Source: Acanthaster planci
Taxonomy: Eukaryota; Echinodermata; Asteroidea; Valvatida; Acanthasteridae
Direction of reading: 5' to 3'
Assembly (NCBI RefSeq): GCF_001949145.1
Contig: NW_019091626.1
Span: 79,170-139,169, forward strand
DNA: 60,000 nucleotides
Shown: piece after piece, positions 49,601 through 54,755 of the stretch
Numbering within the stretch: the stretch's first letter is position 1
Layout: every line of letters begins with the position of its first letter
Notes under the pieces: model-generated
Database searches by the model: none
What the model was told of the DNA's origin: nothing
What the model saw: only the letters and a program-made list of their open reading frames with translations
Made by a program: the position numbers and the translations under genes

Positions 49601-52600
49601 AAGTGTAATTCAACTAATTAATTTTTTTATTTTCACCAAGAGACGTAGATATAGCGCCAGCAATAAAGGGCCAGACCATGGGTAGAAATCGTTTTGTCAT
49701 TTTAATAAATTAAATACATTTGACTCCTGAAATGTATATAACTACAACAAATTCGCACTTTGCACATGTGAAGTCAAAAACAAACGCCGTTATCGGCACT
49801 TTACTGTGCGTACTGTTTTTACGAAGAGACAAAAGTCACATGAATTGTTGCCTTTTCTTGAACAGACAGAAATGCGTTTTACAAAATACTTAGATTTGAT
49901 TGATTTCTTCGTGTTCGTTCAGGATACCATCTTGTCTTCCATTAGTAGCATCAGTTGAGGCAAAGGAATGCGATTTTCTCGAAACTTAATTTTTACCTCC
50001 AGTGAGATCTGATATAATCTATCCCTTGGTGAAAAGGTGACGATTATTAGTGCGTCTGACGAACTAAGAAGCCGACAGACCGATTAATCCACAAACCAGG
50101 CGACAGACCGGCTGTCTGACAAAGACGAAGAGAGCCAGATATTAGTATATTATATTATTAAGACACGATTGTCGTCAATTAATTAAGTGGCATAAGATAA
50201 GATATTATTTTATGGAGCAAAGAGGTACAGTCATTGTTTTAACAGTGGTGTGAATAAGGGCGGATCTAGAATAAGTTTATTAGGGTAATATACCTTTTGC
50301 GAAGGGATGCAATTTTTTCAACTGTTTTTATACAGCCTTTCACGGCCCTTCTAGTGCTGAGGCTTCACTTTGCAAATCAAGAGAACTGAACAGAGCAAGA
50401 CTGGCCTTTCACTCATTTATTTATTTATTTTAACATTTTCTTGGCTCTGTTTTGGAGGGACGTGCATGGTTCCCTTTAACCCCCTTCTGCCCCTTAGACA
50501 TATACATGTCTTTTTCAACCCATTTGTCGACTTCGTTTTGACCATAGAACTCACAGCATCCAGTTGCCAGAATGGAGGAGAATTCTACGACAACGAGTGT
50601 GTATGTCCATTAGATTATTCAGGAGCCACCTGTGCAAGTACGTTTTGTCAGTGCAGTGTTTGCCCAATTAAACTCTGCAATATACAATGAAAGACAGTCC
50701 TTAAATTGCCTATCCTGAATTGATAAAATATTTTTCTTCTGGAAGACCGTTCGTAACAGCTCAGCTTTGATTTGTAAAGCTTTGAGAACAATCAAACTGA
50801 GTGAAAGTCTTAAACAAGATATTTTATTTAATGCGTTATCATTTTGAGAAATATCCCCCAAAAGTAAAGCAGTTTAACCAGATATAAATAAATAAATAAA
50901 GAGATAAATTGACAATGGCTTCATTTTTCCAGGGGAGAGCCCTTGTTTGTTAGACGACAACTTGTGCTCAGGAACCGGGCAGGAGTGTTTGCCAAATGCT
51001 AACGAAGAGGGCTTCTTATGTCAATGCCGCGGCTATGAGGGATACGTAGAAATCAGCGATGGATCTTGCAAGCGTAAGAAATTCCATAGAATGCCTTTAC
51101 AATGAATAATGTTCTACCTATATGCTACGTATTTAGGCCGATGTACAAGGCATGTGCAGCGCAGTGTTGAGATAAAGTACTTTTTAGTAACAATATTTTG
51201 GGTTTTTTTTCAGATTACCCTTCCTTTGGACTAGTTATCAGGCTTCTTATGAATGAATTCACCAATGCGTACAGAAATCCAACATCTACCGCATTCAAAA
51301 CGATTGCTGCTACAATTCAACAGGCGGTAATTAATATATCAACTACACCTCTTTCAAATGTACATTATAAAATAACGAAAATAATTCGGATTTTGCTTAG
51401 TGGAATTTCTTGCAGCTATTGAAAAATCTCACCAGGTCCTGCAGTTTTTTGACAGGAAAAACATTCCACCCGGACTATTAAATGGAAGCTACAAATCAGA
51501 GAACAATCTAGTACATTGTTCAGTTAAAGAATGATTAATTATGGGTCATGTATGAACTACTTCGTTGGCCCACGAATGACTATGAACTGCATGTGTTGCA
51601 CTCTCATTGCTACCAACAAAAGGACGTCTCAACCGATGATATGAGAGGGTCTTCTGCTCAGGGTGGTTAGCTTGATTTTTTTCATCAGATTCTAAACAAA
51701 CTCGCCGAAAGTCCAGCCACAGCGAGCGCTCTTTCGGTGCAAGTGACGAAGATAGAGGAAGGCAGTTTGATCGTTACCCTTGTGGTGTCATATCCTGTGA
51801 ACGCAGCGCCCTCACAAGGCGAGCTGGAAAAAGTTATGTCAAGTAGCCGTAACCTGACAGACGGCAACTCATCCATTCTGATAGACCCAAGTTCCGTCCT
51901 TGCCAAAGGTAACATTAACTGTGCACTCATCTTTTTTTCTTTTTTTTTTGATTTAAGAAACTGATTTGTTCCTTACACAAATGCAGACAAAACAGTGTTG
52001 TAAGACTAGGGGTGATGCTACCCCATCTACACGGTTGTTATAATCGTTTGAAACATAATGCCTGTCATAAATCTTGTAGACGATTTCAGGGCTGTTTCAT
52101 TTTGTGGTTTTTGTTTTGTTTGGGGAAGACTTTACACGGGTAATAAATTATGTATTATTATATGACCTGGACAGTTAACTCTGTTTAGCAGACTGAGCCC
52201 TTTAACTCCTTTAGAAGATAGGAAACATTACTTTTCTCGAAATCATGAAAAGCATCCTAAAGCTGGCCTACTGCATATGTTTCTGCAGAGGTGTCGACCA
52301 GTTGCTCTATGGACTACTGTCTGAACAGTGGAACCTGCGTAAGGCCTAGTTTCTCGCCGTGGTTTACCTGCACGTAAGTGAGGAAAATTTTGCAGTGTAC
52401 ATTATAGTTAACTTTCAGGATAAAGCATTCATTCAGTCAAATTCCCACTGTAGGAAATTTATACCGTCGTAGCTTTGCTTCATTAAAAAGATCACTAACT
52501 CATATCTCGGCGCTGTTCTGCGTGATACACCTAACAGTAAACCAAGTTCTTTGTTACACCTATAGATGTAAAGCTGATTTTACAGGAGAGCGATGTGAGA

Positions 52601-54755
52601 CGAGACTTGCACCAGTACCTCCTTCAGGTAAGCAGGTCACTGCGAATGACACAGAATTAGAAAAGAGCAGTGAAATTCACAGTGATGAAATCAGTCTAGT
52701 ATTCGTCATACTTAATCTACATATACAGCTAAGTATGGCGCAATGTATACCCTTTTATAGCTGAAGTGCAAGCATGTTGGTACGCTTGTACGCGTTTTGC
52801 TATGTGTACAACATTTACTTTCTCTTTGGAAGAAATGATGAAAGATGTGCATTTGGGGAATTCAAAGACATTGCTTGCATATTATTTGATTTTTGAAACA
52901 TATTAGGGAAATTGAGCATGTCGTTGGATTCGGGAAGAGTTTAACCCTTATCATGGAGCCTTGACCTTCACATAGGACTTTTTGCTGATAATGAAAGTTT
53001 GTCTCTGCCAAATATTTAGGCCTACCATTTGCATCTTGGCAGACAGTACTGAAACGCAAAATAGCTGTTCATGGGACAGTTTGCCAGATATGAATCGTGT
53101 ATTTTTACTACGGCCGTTGAAAAAAAGCAGGGCGAGATCAGATCGATGATGTTGGATGTTTCCTTGTAATACCTCAGACGGTCTACCTGTACTTGCCCTG
53201 GTGTTCATCATCACGGTCCCGGTGTGTATCTTCATCTTCGTCGTTGCAATTTGCCTCTACCTTACCGTCAGAGAGAACAAAGTGGACCCAGACAAAACTC
53301 CCCCCGACCAAGAGACTTCAGGAAGGGTCAACGTAGGGCGTAAATCTGGAGACAGGATGGAATGGATAGGAATGCAAGGTGCAAACCAGGCATCTTTTTC
53401 TCCACCTAAAACTAAGGTGAGAATAGACCTTCGGGGTAATATTGATTGCTACAGCAATTGACAAAGATTGTTTGTTACAGCATTTGAAAGACAAACAATA
53501 CTTCCAAAATACCTCTACATATAATATTTTGTTTGTAAAGTGACGCCAAGATAGGTTTAGTAGGCCCTATCAATAATCTTCTGGGCGACCCAGAAGGATT
53601 AAATAGAACTGAAGGCAGTTGTTCTCTAACCACCATGGCCTGGATGGGATTCCTGGTTTTTTGCAGTTCAAAGAGCAGATCCGAAAACATAAGTCTACGG
53701 ATTCAGGGGCTAACTTCCAATTTTACGGGGGGGTCGTTTTCTTTTTTGGAGCCTCGCTTTTTGGGGGGTTGAGCCACAAGTATTTTTACACGCTTTGTGA
53801 AGAAACAGAAATTACAAAGTACCAGAAGTGCCTTTAATCATTTCAAAGAAACTCTCTCTTTCGGAGAAAGATGAGGCATGGGTTCCTGCCCCAGATCTGC
53901 CCATGGGTTATAGCAGATTTGTTTGATTGTCTCTCGTGTTATGAGGATATTTTCCTCCAATACACGGTTGGTTATCTTCCTTGCAAAAATCTATTTCAAT
54001 CTTGAGTTGTGCTGAATGCGTCGCTTGGCGGTTTGCCCTTGAATAGCGCTGTCGAGGGCCTCATGTATTGATCCCCGTTACGGATAATTTCCTCGTCACT
54101 TTTTGTATACAGTCTCCAAACCAAAATCATCCAAACAATAATTTTATAGACTCCTGAGATCTCCCAGCAACTGACCCAAAATACTGAGAAGTTCCAAATG
54201 AATCTTGTTTTCAATATCTGCGAATATCGGGGATGTATACAACAATATCCACCATCGAAGATTTCTGTTTATAATAACTCAAACAATGATTCTTCTGTTT
54301 GTTTTTCTACGATTTTATGCATGTATGACTCACCTCCTTTTTTAACAAAATAAGTGATCAAGTTAACTCACCTAGACACACGGAATTTGAAAATTGTGCA
54401 CTGCAAAAGCTGTATTTTAAACCACTAATCACTTTTTTGGCATTTTTTGCCAAAACATGTCAAAATGCTAAGCACGTTATAAATTTTTATTGGATAGTAT
54501 TTCGCCACTGGACATTGATATTTAGGACTTGGACACTAACTGGTTAGTATCCAAACATGTTTGCCAAATGATAGCAAAATCGTGTTATATCGTGTGATAG
54601 CCAAAGCTAAACACACTTAGAGTGTGTATCATATTCAAGAGATCTTAAAGATCCACAGCAATTCCTAAGTTTTCTTTTACAAGTAGACCTAACTTGTTAT
54701 ATGCAACATACAGGATCCAAGGAATCCAGCAATGGATATTAAAGAATTGAACTGA
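7612..54755 (+). CDS. Gene B: giant MUC4-like membrane mucin with CUB-LDLa array (53 coding exons)
   Basis: I joined 53 exons whose GT-AG borders and phases are consistent throughout, giving 3,125 codons. Approximate residues: signal peptide 1-27; Ser/Thr-rich 28-127; CUB1-8 alternating with LDLa1-8 at 128-1423; LDLa9 to 1461; somatomedin B 1462-1507; EGF 1508-1550; HYR1 1551-1643; two EGF-like to 1713; HYR2 and HYR3 to 1881; NIDO 1882-2130; AMOP 2133-2291; VWD 2292-2487; post-VWD 2488-2574; cadherin-like 2575-2635; EGF modules to 2872; SEA 2873-2983; EGF 2984-3032; TM about 3035-3061; tail. NIDO-AMOP-VWD-EGF-TM is the MUC4 core (established); SMB with AMOP-VWD also occurs in SUSD2. I infer an epithelial surface mucin or adhesion protein. 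Introns 1-29 are all phase 1; later ones are mixed. The CUBs lack cysteines. Exons could be missed or alternatively spliced, above all in the mucin part. Confidence 0.88.
9929..10777 (+). repeat. Intronic direct duplication, copy 1
   Basis: Begins GGAGGACTTGGGACTGTTAT and ends near CTGGTCGGTT. It aligns base by base, with many substitutions and small indels, to 11677-12480. Shared blocks include ATCAGCATGCTGTCAGA and GGCGGTCCAAATTATAAAAT-like sequence. No coding content was recognised. Confidence 0.8.
11677..12480 (+). repeat. Intronic direct duplication, copy 2
   Basis: Second copy of the 9929-10777 segment, about 1.7 kb downstream in the same orientation. Divergence suggests an old tandem duplication or two insertions of one repeat family. 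No terminal repeats or coding potential were seen. Confidence 0.8.
13501..13828 (+). repeat. Segment duplication carrying a mucin exon, copy 1
   Basis: From GTGACATGTATTATTTCAAA to CTAGCGTT. It is matched by 15055-15370 and includes exon 13626-13700 with both flanking introns. Both copies are followed directly by GGTT-type microsatellite. Confidence 0.85.
13626..13700 (+). CDS. Gene B exon 2: mucin-like Ser/Thr-rich
   Basis: Acceptor TTTTTACGTACAG|TT, donor GTTACAG|GTAAAC, phase 1-1, 75 nt. Encodes about 25 residues, half of them Ser or Thr ([12 protein letters not shown]...), without cysteine. This is a likely O-glycosylated stretch. It is nearly identical to exon 15170-15244. Confidence 0.7.
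13845..13926 (+). repeat. GGTT/GGTC microsatellite
   Basis: Imperfect tetranucleotide run (GGTTGAGTGGTTGGTCGGTC and on) directly after the first copy of the mucin-exon duplication. Confidence 0.85.
14397..14468 (+). CDS. Gene B exon 3: mucin-like Ser/Thr-rich
   Basis: Acceptor CCCCTCACCAATAG|CT, donor AGTTCAG|GTGAAA, phase 1-1, 72 nt. Encodes [20 protein letters not shown] and a few more residues; Thr-rich and cysteine-free. Supported by phase, composition and the shared xTQTSxE start with its neighbours. Confidence 0.65.
15055..15370 (+). repeat. Segment duplication carrying a mucin exon, copy 2
   Basis: Partner of 13501-13828, 1.55 kb downstream, same orientation; carries exon 15170-15244 and is followed by a GGTT run at 15369-15404. 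Confidence 0.85.
15170..15244 (+). CDS. Gene B exon 4: mucin-like Ser/Thr-rich (duplicate of exon 2)
   Basis: Acceptor TTTTTGCGTACAG|TT, donor GTTACAG|GTAAAC, phase 1-1, 75 nt, the same length as exon 2. Encodes [20 protein letters not shown] and onward. Both borders and the frame are intact, so it is probably functional. Confidence 0.7.
15369..15404 (+). repeat. GGTT/GGCT microsatellite
   Basis: Short tetranucleotide run at the end of the second copy of the mucin-exon duplication. Confidence 0.8.
15440..16390 (+). mobile_element. Degraded Ty3/gypsy-type LTR retrotransposon fragment (integrase region)
   Basis: In three shifting frames the stretch 15440-15860 reads like a gypsy-family integrase: a [12 protein letters not shown] segment, then [13 protein letters not shown] (the CxxC of the HHCC zinc finger), then [20 protein letters not shown] near the catalytic core. 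It is broken by stops (a TGA where Trp is expected) and frameshifts, and the catalytic Asp-bearing blocks are missing or altered. 15915-16275 is unusually GC- and Pro-rich and open in two frames; it may be the 3' part of the same element or unrelated. No LTRs were identified. Inactive remnant inside intron 4 of gene B. Confidence 0.75.
17275..17352 (+). CDS. Gene B exon 5: mucin-like Ser/Thr-rich
   Basis: Acceptor TTATGAATTTCAG|AC, donor GTGCGG|GTATAT, phase 1-1, 78 nt. Encodes [20 protein letters not shown] and a few more residues, rich in Ser, Thr, Pro and Gly; no cysteine. Confidence 0.65.
17897..17980 (+). repeat. 28-bp minisatellite, three copies
   Basis: Unit CATTTTCAGCGCTGTTTTTG followed by TACAAGTA, starting at 17897, 17925 and 17953. 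Lies in the intron just before CUB1. Each unit contains TTTTCAG or TTTTTAG, which resembles a splice acceptor. Confidence 0.9.
18215..18568 (+). CDS. Gene B exon 6: CUB domain 1
   Basis: Phase 1-1, 354 nt. CUB signature: [20 protein letters not shown], then [30 protein letters not shown] and [12 protein letters not shown]. None of the four usual CUB cysteines is present. Sequons NES and NTT are visible. Confidence 0.9.
19028..19144 (+). CDS. Gene B exon 7: LDLa domain 1
   Basis: Phase 1-1, 117 nt. Six cysteines in LDLa spacing with [20 protein letters not shown], the full calcium-binding acidic set. Acceptor TTTTTTTTCAG, donor TGTG|GTAACA. Confidence 0.93.
19883..20245 (+). CDS. Gene B exon 8: CUB domain 2
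   Basis: Phase 1-1, 363 nt. [56 protein letters not shown]. No cysteine. Most like CUB4 (the segment xRDxxxxGD before the sequon). Confidence 0.9.
21522..21638 (+). CDS. Gene B exon 9: LDLa domain 2
   Basis: Phase 1-1, 117 nt, six cysteines; [20 protein letters not shown]. Closest to LDLa4 (xxSWxCDxxVxC). Confidence 0.93.
21910..22305 (+). CDS. Gene B exon 10: CUB domain 3
   Basis: Phase 1-1, 396 nt. [58 protein letters not shown]. No cysteine. Longer than CUB1 by a Tyr-rich insert after the FF (GYSYYYSS); sister of CUB5. Confidence 0.9.
22676..22792 (+). CDS. Gene B exon 11: LDLa domain 3
   Basis: Phase 1-1, 117 nt. Acceptor CTTTTGGCAG|TC keeps the frame; the nearby second CAG does not. 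[20 protein letters not shown]; closest to LDLa7. Confidence 0.92.
23280..23636 (+). CDS. Gene B exon 12: CUB domain 4
   Basis: Phase 1-1, 357 nt. [59 protein letters not shown]. No cysteine. Donor GATAT|GTGAGT. Confidence 0.9.
24111..24227 (+). CDS. Gene B exon 13: LDLa domain 4
   Basis: Phase 1-1, 117 nt, six cysteines. [20 protein letters not shown]; the Asp usually before the fifth cysteine is Glu. Confidence 0.92.
24903..25289 (+). CDS. Gene B exon 14: CUB domain 5
   Basis: Phase 1-1, 387 nt. [59 protein letters not shown]. No cysteine. Shares the VDNAG/ADYAG insert and the Tyr-rich loop with CUB3. Confidence 0.9.
25344..25370 (+). repeat. GTTTT simple repeat
   Basis: TGTTCTGTTTTGTTTTGTTTTGTTTTCAG in the intron after CUB5; it ends in a good-looking acceptor that is not used in my model because no open phase-1 exon follows it. 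Confidence 0.8.
25544..25660 (+). CDS. Gene B exon 15: LDLa domain 5
   Basis: Phase 1-1, 117 nt, six cysteines. [20 protein letters not shown]: the Gly after CD and the Asp before the fifth cysteine are replaced, so calcium binding is doubtful. Sister of LDLa6. Confidence 0.92.
26136..26477 (+). CDS. Gene B exon 16: CUB domain 6
   Basis: Phase 1-1, 342 nt. [64 protein letters not shown]. No cysteine. Donor TACAC|GTATGT. Most like CUB7. Confidence 0.92.
26884..27000 (+). CDS. Gene B exon 17: LDLa domain 6
   Basis: Phase 1-1, 117 nt, six cysteines. [20 protein letters not shown]; here the Asp before the fifth cysteine is kept. Confidence 0.93.
27411..27755 (+). CDS. Gene B exon 18: CUB domain 7
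   Basis: Phase 1-1, 345 nt. [60 protein letters not shown]. No cysteine. Recent duplicate of CUB6 by similarity. Confidence 0.92.
28567..28683 (+). CDS. Gene B exon 19: LDLa domain 7
   Basis: Phase 1-1, 117 nt, six cysteines. [20 protein letters not shown], very close to LDLa3. Donor TGCG|GTAGGA. Confidence 0.93.
28925..29080. repeat. Interrupted inverted repeat in intron 19
   Basis: GTAAACGCCTTCAATCGTAGAC near 28927 is the reverse complement, with one mismatch, of GTCCACGATTGAAGGCGTTTAC near 29059. Arms of about 22 bp, loop of about 110 bp; possibly a small MITE-like element. Confidence 0.7.
29758..30165 (+). CDS. Gene B exon 20: CUB domain 8
   Basis: Phase 1-1, 408 nt, the longest CUB here. 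[63 protein letters not shown]. No cysteine. Two extra loops (around [11 protein letters not shown] and [12 protein letters not shown]) explain the length. Confidence 0.9.
30747..30863 (+). CDS. Gene B exon 21: LDLa domain 8
   Basis: Phase 1-1, 117 nt, six cysteines. [20 protein letters not shown]; the acid two residues after the fifth cysteine is Gly. Confidence 0.92.
31286..31399 (+). CDS. Gene B exon 22: LDLa domain 9
   Basis: Phase 1-1, 114 nt, six cysteines. [20 protein letters not shown]. Follows LDLa8 without a CUB between. The acceptor (GTCATAAAACAG) has a weak pyrimidine tract, so inclusion may be regulated. Confidence 0.88.
32624..32761 (+). CDS. Gene B exon 23: somatomedin B-like domain
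   Basis: Phase 1-1, 138 nt. Eight cysteines in SMB spacing: CRNFC, then [20 protein letters not shown] followed by YC. The CxCDxxC and DCCxDY blocks are diagnostic. SMB also occurs with AMOP-VWD in SUSD2. Acceptor CTTCTTTTTAAG, donor CCCCAG|GTGAAA. Confidence 0.88.
33104..33232 (+). CDS. Gene B exon 24: calcium-binding EGF domain
   Basis: Phase 1-1, 129 nt. [20 protein letters not shown] then [16 protein letters not shown]: six cysteines and the DxDEC-type start of a calcium-binding EGF module. Confidence 0.93.
33566..33844 (+). CDS. Gene B exon 25: HYR domain 1
   Basis: Phase 1-1, 279 nt. Starts [17 protein letters not shown] and ends with [20 protein letters not shown], the PPxIxCP...YxxxDxxxNxxxCxFxVxV frame of hyalin repeat domains. 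Confidence 0.9.
34205..34309 (+). CDS. Gene B exon 26: Cys-rich EGF-like module
   Basis: Phase 1-1, 105 nt. Seven cysteines ([28 protein letters not shown]), close to EGF or tenascin-type EGF. Donor CTCAA|GTAAGA. Confidence 0.75.
34940..35030. repeat. Interrupted inverted repeat in intron 26
   Basis: ACTGCTGGTGTTA near 34949 is the exact reverse complement of TAACACCAGCAGT near 35009. Related GGTGTTA and TAACACC words surround it, so this may be a diverged foldback element. Confidence 0.55.
35427..35535 (+). repeat. Polypurine tract
   Basis: Over 100 bases almost wholly A and G, with many GGGGA and GAGAGA words, in the intron between exons 26 and 27, preceded by GAAAATAT repeats at 35348-35380. 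Confidence 0.8.
35744..35848 (+). CDS. Gene B exon 27: EGF-like module
   Basis: Phase 1-1, 105 nt. Encodes [20 protein letters not shown], then [14 protein letters not shown]. Four cysteines with the PGYTGxxC ending of an EGF; probably completes the module begun in exon 26. Donor TGAAC|GTAAGT. Confidence 0.75.
36359..36616 (+). CDS. Gene B exon 28: HYR domain 2
   Basis: Phase 1-1, 258 nt. [49 protein letters not shown]. The GxHxVxC and CxxxFxV blocks fit HYR. Confidence 0.85.
36871..37116 (+). CDS. Gene B exon 29: HYR domain 3
   Basis: Phase 1-1, 246 nt. [19 protein letters not shown], then [20 protein letters not shown] and FGFNV. Typical HYR core. Confidence 0.87.
37732..37796 (+). CDS. 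Gene B exon 30: NIDO domain, part 1
   Basis: Acceptor GGTCGTTAG|TT, ends phase 0 at AAGCAAGAG|GTAGGT. Encodes [20 protein letters not shown] and two more residues, the usual LxPFGxxxGDxxL start of NIDO. The donor is copied 42 bp downstream; using the copy extends the exon to 37838 in frame. Confidence 0.85.
37786..37868 (+). repeat. 42-bp tandem duplication over a splice donor
   Basis: The unit CAAAGCAAGAGGTAGGTAGT followed by ATTGGTTTTTTAGAATATAAAA occurs twice head to tail with no difference seen. Each copy carries CAAGAG|GTAGGT, so there are two identical donors (GT at 37797 and 37839). Confidence 0.95.
38030..38119 (+). CDS. Gene B exon 31: NIDO domain, part 2
   Basis: Phase 0-0, 90 nt. 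Encodes [20 protein letters not shown] then YEKIY. Acceptor CTCTTTCTTTTTCAG, donor TTTAT|GTGAGC. Confidence 0.8.
38463..38630 (+). CDS. Gene B exon 32: NIDO domain, part 3
   Basis: Phase 0-0, 168 nt. [37 protein letters not shown]. The IAPFWxDxR block is the core NIDO motif. Confidence 0.9.
38631..40441. other. Gene B intron 32 (1.8 kb)
   Basis: No exon seen. 38790-39250 is unusually C- and T-rich; 39390-39530 looks structured, with self-complementary pieces such as CGCCACGCCTCTCCGTGGCG. I could not assign either to a repeat family. Confidence 0.5.
40442..40597 (+). CDS. Gene B exon 33: NIDO domain, part 4
   Basis: Phase 0-0, 156 nt. Encodes [20 protein letters not shown], then [20 protein letters not shown]; the VVTWxxVxP block is typical of NIDO. 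Donor GGAGCT|GTAAGT. Confidence 0.88.
40747..41206 (+). CDS. Gene B exon 34: end of NIDO and start of AMOP
   Basis: Starts phase 0, ends phase 1, 460 nt. NTFQxVL-type [38 protein letters not shown] (NIDO end), then LSCRNWHSH and [15 protein letters not shown], the CxxW and CPC blocks of AMOP. Confidence 0.9.
41452..41631 (+). CDS. Gene B exon 35: AMOP domain, middle
   Basis: Phase 1-1, 180 nt. [20 protein letters not shown] carries the QCCY block that marks AMOP. Acceptor CTCGATCTGTGCACAG, donor GTACG|GTGAGT. Confidence 0.9.
42118..42228 (+). CDS. Gene B exon 36: AMOP domain, end
   Basis: Phase 1-1, 111 nt. [20 protein letters not shown] then CDHY: the CC...C..Y...RP..C ending of AMOP. Confidence 0.9.
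42574..42800 (+). CDS. Gene B exon 37: VWD domain, part 1 (GDPH motif)
   Basis: Starts phase 1, ends phase 0, 227 nt. [20 protein letters not shown] and GEYTLV: canonical VWD start. GDPH is the site of Asp-Pro self-cleavage in several mucins, including MUC4 (established). Confidence 0.93.
42956..43034 (+). CDS. Gene B exon 38: VWD domain, part 2
   Basis: Phase 0 to 1, 79 nt. [20 protein letters not shown]; joins the preceding exon as FASGAR-VEIKL, the expected VWD junction. Acceptor CCTTATCTTTAAAG. Confidence 0.85.
43522..43686 (+). CDS. Gene B exon 39: VWD domain, part 3
   Basis: Phase 1-1, 165 nt. Encodes beta-strand-like segments [29 protein letters not shown] and VTVQLS, then [10 protein letters not shown]. 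Acceptor ACATTTTTTCAG. Confidence 0.87.
43741..43904. repeat. Near-perfect inverted repeat, 74-bp arms
   Basis: Left arm 43741-43814, spacer 43815-43830, right arm 43831-43904. The arms are reverse complements with one mismatch by eye. Located in the intron between the VWD exons 39 and 40. Confidence 0.95.
43945..44240. mobile_element. MITE-like element with short inverted ends
   Basis: AATGGGTCACTTGGGAGACATT near 43963 pairs with AATGTCTCCCAAGTGACCTATT near 44206. A second nested pair (ATTAAGGAGACATT and AATGTCTCCCTAAT) lies inside. AATATTATGA occurs at both edges and may be a target duplication. No coding capacity. Confidence 0.6.
44547..44663 (+). CDS. Gene B exon 40: VWD domain, end
   Basis: Phase 1-1, 117 nt. 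[20 protein letters not shown]: the GxxDGxxxND block near the end of VWD. Donor AACAT|GTAAGC. Confidence 0.9.
45646..45906 (+). CDS. Gene B exon 41: conserved segment after VWD
   Basis: Phase 1-1, 261 nt. Begins [20 protein letters not shown], with two cysteines further on ([11 protein letters not shown]). Position and the Cys pair resemble the segment following VWD in MUC4- and SUSD2-like proteins; no separate domain name applied. Confidence 0.85.
46928..46957. repeat. 30-bp perfect palindrome
   Basis: ATTAAATGTTATGCA followed at once by its exact reverse complement, no spacer, centred on TGCATGCA. In intron 41. Confidence 0.95.
47487..47639 (+). CDS. Gene B exon 42: cadherin-like (He_PIG-type) segment, part 1
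   Basis: Phase 1-1, 153 nt. [20 protein letters not shown], then [13 protein letters not shown] and TGAGITVE: the DPDGDxxTF block of dystroglycan-type cadherin-like and He_PIG Ig-like folds. Confidence 0.85.
47783..47964 (+). CDS. Gene B exon 43: end of cadherin-like segment and start of EGF
   Basis: Phase 1 to 0, 182 nt. [22 protein letters not shown]-type ending followed by [12 protein letters not shown], the start of an EGF. Donor TTTGGG|GTAAGT. Confidence 0.85.
48883..49063 (+). CDS. Gene B exon 44: EGF end plus a further EGF-like module
   Basis: Phase 0 to 1, 181 nt. [20 protein letters not shown] completes one EGF; the rest ([25 protein letters not shown]) is a second Cys-rich module. 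Confidence 0.88.
49117..49136 (+). repeat. CT microsatellite (10 units)
   Basis: Uninterrupted CT dinucleotide run in intron 44. Confidence 0.9.
49290..49436 (+). CDS. Gene B exon 45: calcium-binding EGF domain
   Basis: Phase 1-1, 147 nt. [42 protein letters not shown]: a DxDEC cbEGF with six cysteines. Confidence 0.92.
50548..50637 (+). CDS. Gene B exon 46: EGF-like domain
   Basis: Phase 1-1, 90 nt. [20 protein letters not shown] then SGATC: short EGF with CQNGG start and four cysteines visible. Confidence 0.85.
50933..51073 (+). CDS. Gene B exon 47: EGF-like domain
   Basis: Phase 1-1, 141 nt. [20 protein letters not shown], then [12 protein letters not shown] and GSC: six cysteines. Donor CAAGC|GTAAGA. 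Confidence 0.88.
51214..51326 (+). CDS. Gene B exon 48: SEA domain, part 1
   Basis: Phase 1 to 0, 113 nt. [20 protein letters not shown] then [14 protein letters not shown]: the first strand and helix of SEA (xFTxxYxNxxSxxF). Acceptor GGTTTTTTTTCAG. Confidence 0.88.
51689..51908 (+). CDS. Gene B exon 49: SEA domain, part 2
   Basis: Phase 0 to 1, 220 nt. [20 protein letters not shown] carries the GS cleavage pair of SEA domains. Strongly similar to gene A exon 1-197. Confidence 0.92.
52289..52373 (+). CDS. Gene B exon 50: EGF domain, first half
   Basis: Phase 1 to 2, 85 nt. [20 protein letters not shown], then SPWFTC. Same length and phase as gene A exon 318-402. Confidence 0.9.
52566..52627 (+). 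CDS. Gene B exon 51: EGF domain, second half
   Basis: Phase 2 to 1, 62 nt. [20 protein letters not shown]. Donor TTCAG|GTAAGC is canonical, unlike the GC donor of the gene A equivalent. Confidence 0.9.
53178..53416 (+). CDS. Gene B exon 52: transmembrane helix and cytoplasmic tail
   Basis: Phase 1 to 0, 239 nt. Helix [20 protein letters not shown] plus CLYLTV, then a charged tail ([14 protein letters not shown] and on) of about 50 residues. Type I membrane topology follows from the signal peptide at the other end. Confidence 0.92.
54714..54755 (+). CDS. Gene B exon 53: terminal coding exon
   Basis: Acceptor ATGCAACATACAG|GA, phase 0. Encodes [13 protein letters not shown] then TGA. Chosen because phase and size match the gene A terminal exon and a good donor (ATTG|GTAAGT at 54768) lies 12 bases after the stop, as expected for an internal exon. 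The acceptor has a weak pyrimidine tract, so an alternative last exon at 53667 is possible. Confidence 0.6.
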   Translation, partial: DPRNPAMDIKELN

